64,000 nt of DNA from Lamellibrachia columna (GCA_963662155.1 OY759261.1:3350227-3414226), one strand, 5' to 3'; shown: positions 22,728-33,153, counted from the stretch's first letter. Notes: generated by a model from the sequence alone, not told the origin. Translations and numbers: made by a program.

Positions 22728-24050
22728 TGCAATGCTAATGGAGAATTTCTTCTCTCTTTGTGTGCAGACTTTGACCTCGCTATCACCAACAGCTACTTCA
22801 GTGTACCCGACAAGTGGTTTTACATCTGGCAACATCACAGATTAAAGCGTTGGTACTTGCTAGATTATGTGTTGACAAGACGCAACAACCTACCAGACAT
22901 CTGCATTACATGAGCAATGAGGGGCGCTGATTGCTCAACGGACCGCCATCTTATCCGATGCATCTTGAAGATGGACGGGCACGTAACGCTGAGACACCAA
23001 GCGGTAAAACCGAAGCGAAGGCTGAATGTCGCAAAGCTGCACACGACGACCGGTAGAGCTGATCTACGCAACTCTGTGCAACGTGCTTTTGTGTTGACTT
23101 CGACTACTGCCGAGAATTCGATAAACGATGACTGGGAGTCCTTCAGCTCTACCGTCCACATTGCTGCCGCATAATCTCTCGGCTATCCGCGACGTGTAAA
23201 CGTAGATTGGTTTGATTACAACGATCCAGCGATAGAAACACTTCTTCGCGATAAGCGCGCTGCACTTCAGGAACGTCTTAGCAACCCTCAGTCGCAAGCT
23301 GCGATATAACATCATGCACAAACCAAGTCGAAGCTTCAGCGCGAACTAAGACACATGGAAGACAGCTGGTGGGACGCGAAAGCTGACGAAGTGCAAGCAC
23401 TTTCTGATCGAGGTGACGTCAGGGGAGTCTTTCCTGAGCCGCTGGAAGGACTACTATACGACGCTGCTGCACCAACCCTCCGAAATCAATGACCAAATCC
23501 TAGAGTCAATCCAACTGTGTCCCATCCGAGATGAGTTGGATCAATTTCCGACAAAATGAGAGATCAAACAAGCACTCGCGTCCACTGCAAACAATAAGGC
23601 AGCCGGGTTAGATTGGATCCCGGCTGAGGTGTACAAACACGGAGGTGACACCCTCGTTGCCAATTTGCTCGACAGATACAGACGTTACTGGGAGTCTGGT
23701 GAACAGCCGCATAACTTCAAAGATGCGCTGATTGTGAACATCTATAAACGTAAAGGAGATCGGCAGGACTGCGGCAACTATCGCGGAATCTCGCTACTGG
23801 CCATTGCAAGCCAAATCTTTGCAAAAATTCTGCTCCAGCGACTGCTGGTCGTTGCAAAAGATGTCCTTCCAGAAGCACAGTGTGGATTTCGTTCATCACG
23901 CAGCACGAACGACATAATCTTCACCCTACGACAACTGCAAGAGAACAAATCACTTTACATCGCATTCGTTGATTTTTCTAAAGCGTTCGACTCGATCAGT
24001 CGCCCTTGTCTCTGGCGACTTCTCTCGAAATGTGGCTGCCCTGATAATGG
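22728..24050 (+). pseudogene. LINE A endonuclease C-terminus and reverse transcriptase N-terminus
   Basis: The endonuclease end reads NGEFLLSLCADFDLAIT, LDYVLTRRNN and AMRGADCSTDRHLIRC, with STDRH in place of the usual TDHH-type catalytic loop. A linker with several stops follows. The RT fingers come next: NNKAAGLDWIPAEV, GNYRGISLLAI, AQCGFRSSRSTNDIIF and FVDFSKAFDS, whose aspartate is the first catalytic one. The coding is cut near 24050 by the LTR-like insertion. Confidence 0.85.
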
Positions 24051-24745
24051 ATGTATGTAAACAGCGGGGACATACTGTCGTTTATGTGTAATGACAACGT
24101 AACTTAATTCATGTAATATGCTTTAGCATCATAGCTATTAGGACGATACTTGTTTGGGCTACGAGAGTATGCACGGCGGCTCGCGCATGCGCACCCGATA
24201 ACGCTATAAAAGCGAGTGCGGCCATGATGCTGTGCTCTCTTTTTCTTCGGAATTGCGTGGAGTGTACACGAGAAATCTTTGCTTTGCTTGAATTGTTGTA
24301 ATTTTTGATTTGCGTATTATTGTGTAGTGATAGTTGATGTTAGTTTAGTCTTGTGCGTATATTGATTCAGTTTGGGTTTAATCTGAGTTCTTAAACAATT
24401 TTCCCACCCTCCCTCCCTTTGATGGATGGAATGGACGTTCTTCAGGATTGTCTAGTTTTAAACTACGTGGTGGGCGGAGTGACCCCCACCCACATGGTAA
24501 AATAAACATGTTAGCTTGTAGTGATTTATTTAGTAGTCATAATATTGTTACCATTGGTTGACACACTTATTACGTTGTCGAGTTATATCTATTATGTGAA
24601 ATTAGCAGTCTGGGCCGCATGCTTGCTGTGGTTATTTGTCACTTGATTATTGATGTTTACACGATTATTACTAATAAAACTACATGTCATTAAGTTGGCC
24701 TACTTCAATCTGTACCTGACTTGCGTTGTTGTTCTGCATAAGGTT
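24050..24745 (+). mobile_element. LTR-like insertion of about 690 bp splitting the RT
   Basis: The insertion separates the AFDS-containing RT piece from the GCVLAP-containing piece. It has a TATAAAA box at about 24204, an AATAAA at about 24675 and a terminus TTCTGCATAA. The terminus is shared with sequences at about 12640 and (inverted) 62522. This layout fits U3, R and U5 of a solo LTR. Exact edges are uncertain by about 10 bp because no clean target duplication was found. Confidence 0.7.
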
Positions 24746-25118
24746 CACATTGATGCTGCGGGCGTTTCACGAGGACATGCAAGCACGGGTGATGATTGAC
24801 GGTGAGACGACGGGTGCATTTTCTGTCGCACACAGAGTTAAACAAGGCTGCGTCCTAGCGCCGACACTGTTTACTCTCTTCTTGGCTGCAGTGCTCGAAG
24901 TTTCAAATCGTGACACCACCAAAGGCGTTTACATAACAACACGCTCCGACGGAAGGCTTCTGAATGTGTCCCGCCTCAAAACGAAGACGAAGGTCCAACA
25001 ACTGTGCGTTCGGGACCTGCTATACGCTGACGATGCAGGCTTTATGTCACATTGTGAGGTTGATCTGCAAACGATAATTGACAGGTTTGACAACGAGAAG
25101 ACCGCCGATGCCTCCAAT
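24746..25118 (+). pseudogene. LINE A reverse transcriptase core, C-terminal piece
   Basis: The piece reads LRAFHEDMQARVMIDG, VKQGCVLAPTLFTLFL and the catalytic LLYADDAGF, then DLQTIIDRF. It stops at a long (TA)n tract, so the thumb and 3' end of the element are missing. Confidence 0.88.
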
Positions 25119-25121
25119 ACT

Positions 25122-25243
<122 letters not shown>

Positions 25244-25310
25244 TCATATCAACCTATCATATTAACCTATCATAATTATTTTTAATTCATTGAACGCCTA
25301 TCGACAGATC

Positions 25311-25680
25311 CTATTCCATGAACGCCTGCATGGGCAGCTCAGTGAAGCGAGACTGGCGATAGTTAGTCATCCTGACCTTTGACCTGGATACGTTCTCCAT
25401 TTTGTTGTAGTCGACAATACAGACATTCGCGTAGTCAACATCGTCTGCGTCAACGGACATGACACCAACTCTCCTCCCTGACAGACTTATCAGTGCAGAA
25501 CGTATCGACATCTACACGGAAGTCTGATGTCGTGTGAGTCGTGTAGTACTCATGCGTGTCCTTTGTCAACTGTTTAACCTTGCCTTTACGCAGCAACTCG
25601 CATTCGTCAGCAACTTGTGTCAAGTCAGTGTTGACGTTGTCATCGCTATCATCGTCTTCAGCGTCTTCAGAGTCCTCTGT
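25311..25680 (-). pseudogene. Tudor gene remnant: acidic linker and third Tudor domain
   Basis: Directly after the stop that ends the preceding Tudor piece, the next frame is open and strongly acidic (EDSEDAEDDDSDDNVN). It continues to REESWCH. A one-base shift at about 25492 leads into VDADDVDYANVCIVDY, then KVRMTN and FTELPMQAF. This is the Tudor pattern of a DxVxVxxVDYxNxExV strand pair followed by LPxQAF. Tudor domains bind methylated arginine or lysine, and multi-Tudor proteins commonly scaffold the germline piRNA machinery. The two frame changes are each a single base. The domain is cut at about 25311, close to the (TA)n tract. Confidence 0.72.
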
Positions 25681-25684
25681 TAAA

Positions 25685-27376
25685 TTATCTAGAGTCGAGC
25701 AGGCGCTGACGGACAGACACGCCCATTTCTAGGATATGTACGACATAGCAGGGGACTGGTGTATCTCCGTCGCCTATCTCGTCGGCCGATACAAACTGTG
25801 ACAATAACGTCTTGTCCATCACAGACGTGGCAAACATCAGTTGTGTCTCCTCGGGCCAGCCATCTTCAGTGACCATCGCAATTCCGTCCAGCTTGCACTC
25901 AACTGCATATGGCGAGGGCACATTCCATTCAGACTTGCTGTGGTAGATCAGCTTGTGTTCTAAGCACGTCGTATTGCCACAGTCAATGAAGAACACGCTG
26001 ACCGTGTCTGTATCTACGTCGAGAACGCGAGCCCTGTATAGACGGCCGTCTGTGTGCCTAACGACACGGAGTGCTCCAACACTCGGCTCCCAGTTGTCTG
26101 TGTGCCTAACGATACAGGGTGCTCCAACACTCGGCTCCCAGTTGTCTGTGTACCTAACGACACAGGGTGCTCCAACACTCGGCTCCCAGTTGTCTGTGTA
26201 CCTAACGACACAGGGTGCTCCAACACTCGGCTCCCAGTTGTCTGTGTACCTAACGACACAGGGTGCTCCAACACTCGGCTCCCAGTTGTCTGTGTACCTA
26301 ACGACACAGGGTGCTCCAACACTCGGCTCCCAGTTGTCTGTGTACCTAACGACACAGGGTGCTCCAACACTCGGCTCCCAGTTGTCTGTGTACCTAACGA
26401 CACAGAGTGCTCCAACACTCGGCTCCCAGTTGTCTGTGTACCTAACGACACAGGGTGCTCCAACACTCGGCTCCCAGTTGTCTGTGTACCTAACGACACA
26501 GGGTGCTCCAACACTCGGCTCCCAGTTGTCTGTGTACCTAACGACACAGGGTGCTCCAACACTCGGCTCCCAGTTGTCTGTGTACCTAACGACACAGGGT
26601 GCTCCAACACTCGGCTCCCAGTTGTCTGTGTACCTAACGACACAGGGTGCTCCAACACTCGGCTCCCAGTTGTCTGTGTACCTAACGACACAGGGTGCTC
26701 CAACACTCGGCTCCCAATTGTCTGTGTACCTAACGACACAGGGTGCTCCAACACTCGGCTCCCAGTTGTCTGTGTACCTAACGACACAGAGTGCTCCAAC
26801 ACTCGGCTCCCAGTTGTCTGTGTACCTAACGACACAGGGTGCTCCAACACTTGGCTCCCAGTTGTCTGTGTACCTAACGACACAGGGTGCTCCAACACTC
26901 GGCTCCCAGTTGTCTGTGTACCTAACGACACAGGGTGCTCCAACACTCGGCTCCCAGTTGTCTGTGTACCTAACGACACAGGGTGCTCCAACACTCGGCT
27001 CCCAGTTGTCTGTGTACCTAACGACACAGGGTGCTCCAACACTCGGCTCCCAGTTGTCTGTGTACCTAACGACACAGGGTGCTCCAACACTCGGCTCCCA
27101 GTTGTCTGTGTGCCTAACGACACAGAGTGCTCCAACACTCGGCTCCCAGTTGTCTGTGTACCTAACGACACAGGGTGCTCCAACACTCGGCTCCCAGTTG
27201 TCTGTGTTCCTAACGACACAGGGTGCTCCAATACTCGGCTCCCAGTTGTCTGTGTACCTAACGACACAGGGTGCTCCAACATTCGGCTCCCAGTTGTATG
27301 TGTACCTAACGACACAGGGTGCTCCAACACTCGGCTCCCAGTTGCTTTTCACCGGATCCAGTGACGCGTAACTCAA
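25685..27376 (-). pseudogene. Extended Tudor domain with a 27-fold internal repeat
   Basis: The frame is open for 563 codons without an ATG at its start; it may begin after the AG at about 27377. Twenty-seven copies of a 16-residue unit (DNWEPSVGAPCVVRYT) run into a Tudor barrel, GRLYRARVLDVDTDTVSVFF then IDCGN. The Tudor-SN-like half follows, with YAVECKLDGIAMV, KTLLSQFVSADEIG and VPCYVVHILEMGVSV. The repeat unit is the first strand of this same domain, since the last copy leads straight into GRLYRARV. The gene probably belongs to a TDRD-like, germline-type scaffold. The frame ends by a one-base shift into the acidic linker. Whether the array is transcribed, or this is a dead copy, is not decidable here. 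Confidence 0.8.
26048..27343 (-). repeat. 48-bp exonic minisatellite, 27 copies, in a Tudor domain
   Basis: The unit covers CAGTTGTCTGTGTACCTAAC to CACTCGGCTCC (plus strand). It encodes 16 residues per copy on the minus strand. A Pro-to-Leu variant (CACAGAGTGC) falls at 26065, 26401, 26785 and 27121. These are spaced 7, 8 and 7 units apart, which indicates duplication of blocks as well as single units. Open frames on the plus strand here are shadows. Confidence 0.95.
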
Positions 27377-27671
27377 CTGCTCCGAAACATGTCAACTCAG
27401 CCTCATGACGCACCAGTTGACACCAGAAACGAGCTGGTGACAAAACGTGACTGACATACACATCATAAATGTAAATACAATTGTTGTATGGTTGATATGT
27501 AAATGATGCGTGAATGGCTCCGCCATCGAAAATAGTGTATAACTAAGTATGTTGCCGAGTGAAAATAAAATTAGTAATCAATCAATTAACAATCAAACAT
27601 CAAACTTGTAACCAACGAGGTCACCAGTGTTTGTTGACACGTGCTTAGCTTTTCATTTTGATGTTCAGCGT

Positions 27672-27962
27672 CTCTCATCTTGCTGTTCCGGTCGTCCAAT
27701 ACTCAACTGGTATGTCAGATGTCAGTAACTCTGCAGTTAAATGCTTATCTTCAATGAGACCGCACAGTTGGTCACACGCCTCCTTTGACCACCCTTTCTC
27801 ATCTGTCTGGTGTACGTCTGCCAAGCAACACTGAATAGCCAATGGAACCAACTCACACAAAACGGTGTCTAGCTCTTTCACGTTTTGCCTACTAACAGTG
27901 GAAGTTCAGTCATAGTCAACAGACTTGACGACGAGTTGACTGGCGTCGGTGTTGTCACAGAC
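27672..27962 (-). pseudogene. Tudor domain core following the 67-bp array
   Basis: Reading on from the last repeat copy (CRVVKEGCGWYRAVV), the minus strand encodes LVVKSVDYD, a TGA stop, STVSRQNVKELD, ELVPLAIQCCLADV, DEKGWSKEACDQL and LTAELLTSDIPVEYW. This is a textbook Tudor barrel with its following helix. The stop replaces a residue just after VDYD. The N-terminal half of the same domain lies beyond the array at 28833-29040. The sequence after VEYW, towards 27376, is probably intron or insertion. Confidence 0.75.
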
Positions 27963-28818
27963 GACGGCTCTGTACCAGCCACACCCTTCCTTGACAACAC
28001 GGCATCCCAATCTCGGTGTTGTCACAGTCAACGGCTCTGTACCAGCCACACCCCTCCTTGACAACACGGCATCCCAATCTCGGTGTTGTCACAGTCAACG
28101 GCTCTGTACCAGCCACACCCCTCCTTGACAACACGGCATCACAACCTCGGTGTTGTCACAGACGACGGCTCTGTACCAGCCACACCCTTCCTTGACAACA
28201 CGGCATCTCAACCTCGGTGTTGTCACAGACGACGGCTCTGTTCCAGCCACACCCTTCCTTGACAACACGGCATCACAACCTCGGTGTTGTCACAGACGAC
28301 GGCTCTGTACAGGCCACACCCTTCCTTGACAACACGGCATCACAACCTCGGTGATGTCACAGACGACGGCTCTGTACAGGCCACACCCTTCCTTGACAAC
28401 ACGACATCACAACCTCGGTGTTGTCACAGACGACGGCTCTGTACAGGCCACACCCTTCCTTGACAACACGGCATCACAACCTCGGTGTTGTCACAGAGGA
28501 CGGCTCTGTACAGGCCACACCCTTCCTTGACAACACGACATCACAACCCCGGTGTTGTCACAGACGACGGCTCTGTACCAGCCACACCCCTCCTTGACAA
28601 CACGGCATCCCAATCTCGGTGTTGTCACAGACGACGGCTCTGTACCAGCCACACCCCTCCTTGACAACACGGCATCTCAACCTCGGTGTTGTCACAGACG
28701 ACGGCTCTGTACCAGCCACACCCCTCCTTGACAACACGGCATCTCAACCTCGGTGTTGTCACAGACGACGGCTCTGTACCAGCCACACCCCTCCTTGACA
28801 ACACGACATCACAACCTC
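27948..28818 (-). repeat. 67-bp minisatellite, 13 copies, in a second Tudor domain
   Basis: The word CGGCTC recurs every 67 bp from 27965 to 28769. On the minus strand a unit encodes PRLGCRVVKEGCGWYRAVVC, the first strand of a Tudor barrel. Because 67 is not a multiple of three, successive copies change frame and run into stops. The twelve extra copies (804 bp) are divisible by three, so the outer copies share a frame. The copies nearest 27965 keep PRLGC intact, while others read PRLRC or PRL-stop. Confidence 0.93.
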
Positions 28819-28832
28819 GGGATCTTTTTTTA

Positions 28833-29040
28833 GATCATCCCCGCTTCACTCAGACTACTGTATAACTCATACATCGTGTATCGTAGTTCAACCTCCGGAT
28901 TCGCTCCCCCTTTCTCCTCGAGTTGCACATAGAACTCACCCAGGCTTGTCACATCGAATGCCAACACCTGACACTTGCCCGATGGTTGGGTGACATCTGG
29001 GTACCGTAAGACAACAGGTGAGACGTTTGCTCGATTCCAG
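28833..29040 (-). pseudogene. N-terminal half of a Tudor (SN-like) domain
   Basis: The minus strand encodes ANVSPVVLRYPDVTQPS, then QVLAFDVTSLGEFYVQLEEK and VELRYTMYELYSSL, ending EAGMI before a TAA at 28830. This is the extended-Tudor N-terminal segment, in which a GEFYVQL strand precedes the helix. In the same frame, after two stops, the first 67-bp repeat copy continues the domain. An upstream TGA at about 29044 suggests the exon starts nearby or that the gene is decayed. Confidence 0.7.
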
Positions 29041-29189
29041 TGACGTCAGATGATGTCGTTTGCTTGAACTCTTATATCACTCAACTTTCTCGACTGGAGG
29101 ATTTGGGCCTGTTTTGGGCATGTTTTGGGCATGTTTCTCTTTTCACGATGCAATGCAGGATCATCTAGGAGGGTATCAATGTTTCCATC

Positions 29190-29880
29190 TAGGTCTCATA
29201 TCACGCCGACAGGAGGGTATTTGTGAACTAGTTCACGTGTCCCGAAGACAGGAGTGTATTTGTGAACTAGTTCACGTGTCCCGACGACTGGAGGTATTTG
29301 TGAACTAGTTCACGTGTCCCGACGACAGGAGTGTATTGTGAACTAGTTCACGTGTCCCGACGACTGGGGGTATTTGTGAACTAGTTCACGTGTCCCGACG
29401 ACAGGAGTGTATTTGTGAACTAGTTCACGTGTCCCGACGACTGGGGGTATTTGTGAACTAGTTCACGTGTCCCGACGACTGGAGTGTATTTGTGAACTAG
29501 TTCACGTGTCCCAACGACAGGAGTGTATTTGTGAACTAGTTCAAGTGTCCCGACGACTGGAGGGTATTTGTGAACTAGTTCACGTATCCCGACGACAGGA
29601 GTGTATTTGTGAACTAGTTCACGTGTCCCGACGACTGGAGGGTATTTGGGAACTAGTTCACGTGTCCCGACGACTGGAGGGTATTTGTGAACTAGTTCAC
29701 GTGTCCCGACGACTGGAGGGTATTTGTGAACTAGTTCACGTGTCCCGACGACAGGAGTGTATTTGTGAACTAGTTCACGTGTCCCGACGACTGGAGGGTA
29801 TTTGTGAACTAGTTCACGTGTCCCGACAACTGGAGGGTATTTGTGAACTAGATCATGTGTCTCGACGACAGGAGTGTATC
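29190..29880. repeat. 39-bp minisatellite, about 17 copies
   Basis: The unit is GGAGGGTATTTGTGAACTAG followed by TTCACGTGTCCCGACGACT. GTGAACTAGTTCAC is a perfect 14-bp palindrome inside every unit. The minus strand reads KYPPVVGTRELVH per copy. It lies just 5' of the Tudor remnant in that gene's direction, but no Tudor match was established, so coding is doubtful. Confidence 0.92.
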
Positions 29881-29942
29881 GGTGACTTATCGGATTATCT
29901 GTAGAGACTTGGCTCGTCTTCTCTTGCGACCTTCTCTTGCGT

Positions 29943-29993
29943 TTCACTAACATGACCTTGTCACTAACATGACCTTGTCACTAACATGACCTT
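29943..29993. repeat. 17-bp tandem repeat, 3 copies
   Basis: CACTAACATGACCTTGT recurs three times. Confidence 0.85.
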
Positions 29994-30067
29994 GCGATCC
30001 CATTCTTCATTCATTCTTCTTACCTCGTGATTCCGTTCTTCCCTCATTTGTATTCCCATCGTCCTCA

Positions 30068-30295
30068 CTAGTTCTTTGCGTTTTTCTCATATTCCTGAAC
30101 TATACATTCATTTTCCAAAATTATTTTCTCCTTCGTTCTTCCTCTTGTTTTGTCCTTCTTACTAGTCAAATCTTTACTGATTCCTTCCAACCACTGTATC
30201 AATTCTCTTGACATCTCAGCCTCTTCCACAAGGTCGTCCGTAGTGCAGGTGTACACATGTGTTTTAGAAGTCATGTTTGTTTGCTCAATTGTCAA
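30068..30295 (-). CDS. Short hypothetical coding stretch, charged and helical
   Basis: The frame of 75 codons is rich in Glu, Lys and Thr (for example DDLVEEAEMSRELIQWLEG and GRTKEKIILENECIVQEYEK). One base past its stop, another frame continues the same style (MREERNHEVRRMNEEW), and that segment contains a good donor (CACGAG then GTAAGA). It could be an exon of the Tudor gene or of an unrelated one. I do not recognise it. Confidence 0.3.
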   Translation of the reverse strand: MTIEQTNMTSKTHVYTCTTDDLVEEAEMSRELIQWLEGISKDLTSKKDKTRGRTKEKIILENECIVQEYEKNAKN

Positions 30296-30299
30296 ACTG

Positions 30300-30870
30300 T
30301 GGTTGCGATATAATATTATTTATTGATTGCACTGATTCAAAATTTTACTAAACGGCGTCGTCTAAACATTTCAGAAATATAACTAATTACTAATAAACAA
30401 TTACTAATAGATATATTTCACTAGAACAAGTTAGCAAAATAAATACCCAAAATAATGCAATTAAATATGTAACATACAAACATATAATTCAAGGACAGAA
30501 TACAAAATCACAAACGTAACAGTAAAACACAGAGATTTGGCGATAATGTCAGGTATTTAGATTATGAAAATAGTCAGTGTCATAGGTTCAAATCAACTAC
30601 ATTACATTCATCAATGAAATAAACACAACAATTTGTTCCTGTTGTAAGGGTTAAAATCAGTTTCAATCAGCTGAACTTATAACGCGTTAGTTTGGATGCG
30701 GCCACGTTGAAAACTGGTAATGCCGTTAAAGTTAATTTTCTAAGTAAATTTCGAATACGCATTACCTAGCAATATAACACATAGTTCAGCATTAATTTGC
30801 GAAACTAACTGAAGCGTAGTTAGAAGTCGACCGGTTCCTTTATTACGCTTCAGAAACTGTCTCACAAAGT
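30300..30870. other. AT-rich stretch, no gene seen
   Basis: No coding pattern, repeat or inverted termini were found. Confidence 0.5.
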
Positions 30871-30879
30871 TGTGCACAT

Positions 30880-31244
30880 AAAGGGGAGGGAGGGAGGGAA
30901 GGAGGGTGTGAGAGAGAGTTCATGCGAACGTGAGTGTATGGTGGCGCTCCTGTTAATTTGTCGTTCATTTGTTCTCATCGGTAAGAGAATTCATTTTTCT
31001 GAATATATAGCGATAGGCCGTAAAACTGTTATTTCATTATACTCAGTAACGCTGCAGTAAACCCTTTGTCTTAGCTTTGCAGTCAACTTCCATTCTCACG
31101 TGACTACGATATAGCGCACCGCGTCCCGTTAATGTGTTATTCCTGTTCACGTATTGTCCGTGTGCGTGCGTGAGAATGGGAGGGCCAGGGAGAGGGCGAG
31201 GGGTGGGAAGGGAGGGGGAGAGGAGGGGTAGGCGAATGGTGACG

Positions 31245-31282
<38 letters not shown>

Positions 31283-31285
31283 AGT
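30880..31285. repeat. G-rich and (GA)n tracts
   Basis: GGGAGGGAGGGAAGGAGGG at about 30886 and a long purine run at 31160-31280 (several GGG blocks, then about 14 GA) have quadruplex and triplex potential. No gene was found from 30920 to 31840. GC-rich sequence at 31330-31420 is unassigned. Confidence 0.75.
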
Positions 31286-31839
31286 GGGATATTTTAGTTC
31301 ATACAATTAGTGAATCCGGTCAACTGGTGCCTGACCATTCCCCCGGTGGGCCCCTTCGCCACTAAAGTGGCGCCACACGGTGGACCGAGAACCAGCCGAC
31401 GACGAGGGTGACGAGGCTAGTCGATATTTATAGCAAACTCTATGCCAAGAATTATCTCCCCGAAATTAAACAAAGGTAGATAATTAAATTTAATACTGAC
31501 CTGTCAAGATAATTATATTTGTTGATAATATTCATGAAATAGCATAACTGTAGTGTAGGCCTACTCTCGGTACCGGTACTGCGAAATCTGGGGAAGCCAA
31601 CCACGGCACAAGAAAGGGGTGCAGACGCTGGCGAGTCGTTTTGTCGTGAAAAGCAGAGCCTTTTGTAAGTTTATCACATTGTATCCTCGTAGGGCATATA
31701 TCACCTTGTAAATAAACATTTTAAGGTACACATGTCAATTAATTTTTTTGTGATTGCTTCACACACACTATATGTACTTAGCTATTGTCAACTGAGTCGT
31801 TTCTTCCTGTCAAGACTCAAGGTCAAGGGCTTAACTTGT

Positions 31840-32125
31840 GAGCGTGTTTATTTCTACATGTCGTCTACACTGCCTTCTCGGCGCGTCTCACGCGCCAGGA
31901 ATCGGTGGGTTAGAGATAGAGACCACCACTCTTTGAGTCCACGACAGGTTACACATTTACCCCCTGTGTGGGATCTTTTACTTCCCCTGGCGTAGACACC
32001 AGGTAGAAGGGACCAACGGCTTTTACTGTCTCTTCCGAAAGACACGGGCCAAGTGGGGTGAACGAAATTGCCCAGGTTTTGAAATGGCAGCAGGTGGTTT
32101 TGAACCCCGGTCCACTCGACCACCA
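31840..32125 (+). mobile_element. SINE-like dispersed repeat, candidate
   Basis: The order GGGATCTTTTAC, GACCAACGGCTTTTACTGTC, TTCCGAAAGACACGG, then a B-box-like GGTTTTGAACCCCGGTC resembles the conserved body and tRNA-like end of SINEs known from aquatic animals, as I recall them. No second copy in the window supports it. Confidence 0.35.
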
Positions 32126-32299
32126 CGCCAAATTAGCTAGCTTCATAATTCGAATTCCACAAAATTTATTTCATACCTCGGTTGATTTCTCGTTAGAACT
32201 TAGAGTCATTAGAGACGTGACTAGTGCGACACACCGGTGACTAAACATACAACATATCTCACGGACCACTTGAAAACAACAGTGGAAACATAATTTAAA

Positions 32300-33071
32300 A
32301 CGGGTTTCAAATGGCAGAGGTCCTGAATGAGTATTTCAGCTCAGTTTTTACCACAGAAGATATCAGCCCACTTCCAGTTCCATTTACTAAATTTGAGGGC
32401 AGTAAATCAGAACATTTAGGGCAGTTATTTGTAACTCCTGAAATGATAGCAAAGAAAATTAAGAAGATGAAAGATAATAAATCACTGGGAGTTGATGGGA
32501 TACCACCAAAACTGCTTAAGGAAATTGTTGAGCAAACTAGTACACCACTTGCAAAATTTTTAACTTGTCACTAGAAGAAGGAATAGTTCCTACAGAATGG
32601 AAAGAAGCAAAAATTACGCCGCTTTTTAAGAAGGGATCGGGGAACAAGCCAGAAAATTACAGACCAGTGAGTTTAACACCAGTTGTATGTAAATTACTCA
32701 AAACATTAATTATAGACCACATGGTGGAATTCCTTGTAAAACATAAATTAATAAATACATCTCAACATGGGTTCCTAAAAGCAAGGTCATGTCTAACCAA
32801 TCTCTTATGTTTTTTGAAGAAATTACATAGTGGGTAGATGACGGGTCACCAGTGGATGTTGTCTACTAAGATTTTCAGAAAGCTTTCGATAAAGTGCCAC
32901 ATCAAAGATTGTTACTTAAGCTAAAAGCCCATGGTTTAGGTAATGATGTAATCAACTGGATAGAAGAGTGGCTTACACACAGAAGACAGAGAGTAATAGT
33001 AGATGGTGAGATTTCAAACTGGAAATCTGTTTTGTGTGAGGTACCACAGGGATCAGTATTAGGCTCTATGC

Positions 33072-33153
<82 letters not shown>

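Larger units (their letters stand above)
17770..25118 (+). mobile_element. LINE A: one APE-type LINE broken by four insertions
   Basis: Pieces of a single non-LTR retrotransposon lie in order on the plus strand. They are a 5' leader (about 17770-18620), the start of the endonuclease (20195-20344), its middle (21169-22276), its end plus the RT start (22728-24050), and the RT core (24746-25118). Between them sit a TA-flanked MITE, an 824-bp LTR-like element, a 451-bp MITE and a roughly 690-bp LTR-like element. Removing the second and third inserts with one target duplication joins the coding sequence in frame. The leader assignment rests on remembered similarity to related LINE 5' regions. Internal stops (for example near 22911 and 23172) show the copy is dead. 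It ends in a (TA)n tract. Confidence 0.82.

Noticed and set aside
24045..24745. Exact target duplication (ATAA) for the RT-splitting insertion
   Set aside because: The same ATAA follows the TTCTGC end in all three copies, so it may belong to the element.
25290..25480. Plus-strand endonuclease-like frame (VLHFVVVDNTDIRVVNIV)
   Set aside because: The opposite strand gives a better, longer Tudor match continuous with its neighbours.
25953..27371. Plus-strand and alternative-frame proteins over the 48-bp array
   Set aside because: Only the minus frame that continues into the Tudor barrel has domain support; the others are shadows.
29420..29953. 39-bp array as a third expanded Tudor strand (PVVGTRELV resembling PSVGAPCVV)
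   Set aside because: The similarity is limited to a few residues and the array does not run into a Tudor barrel.
32058..32240. tRNA gene at the B-box-like GGTTTTGAACCCC
   Set aside because: No A box, acceptor stem or cloverleaf could be drawn; a SINE-like end is likelier.
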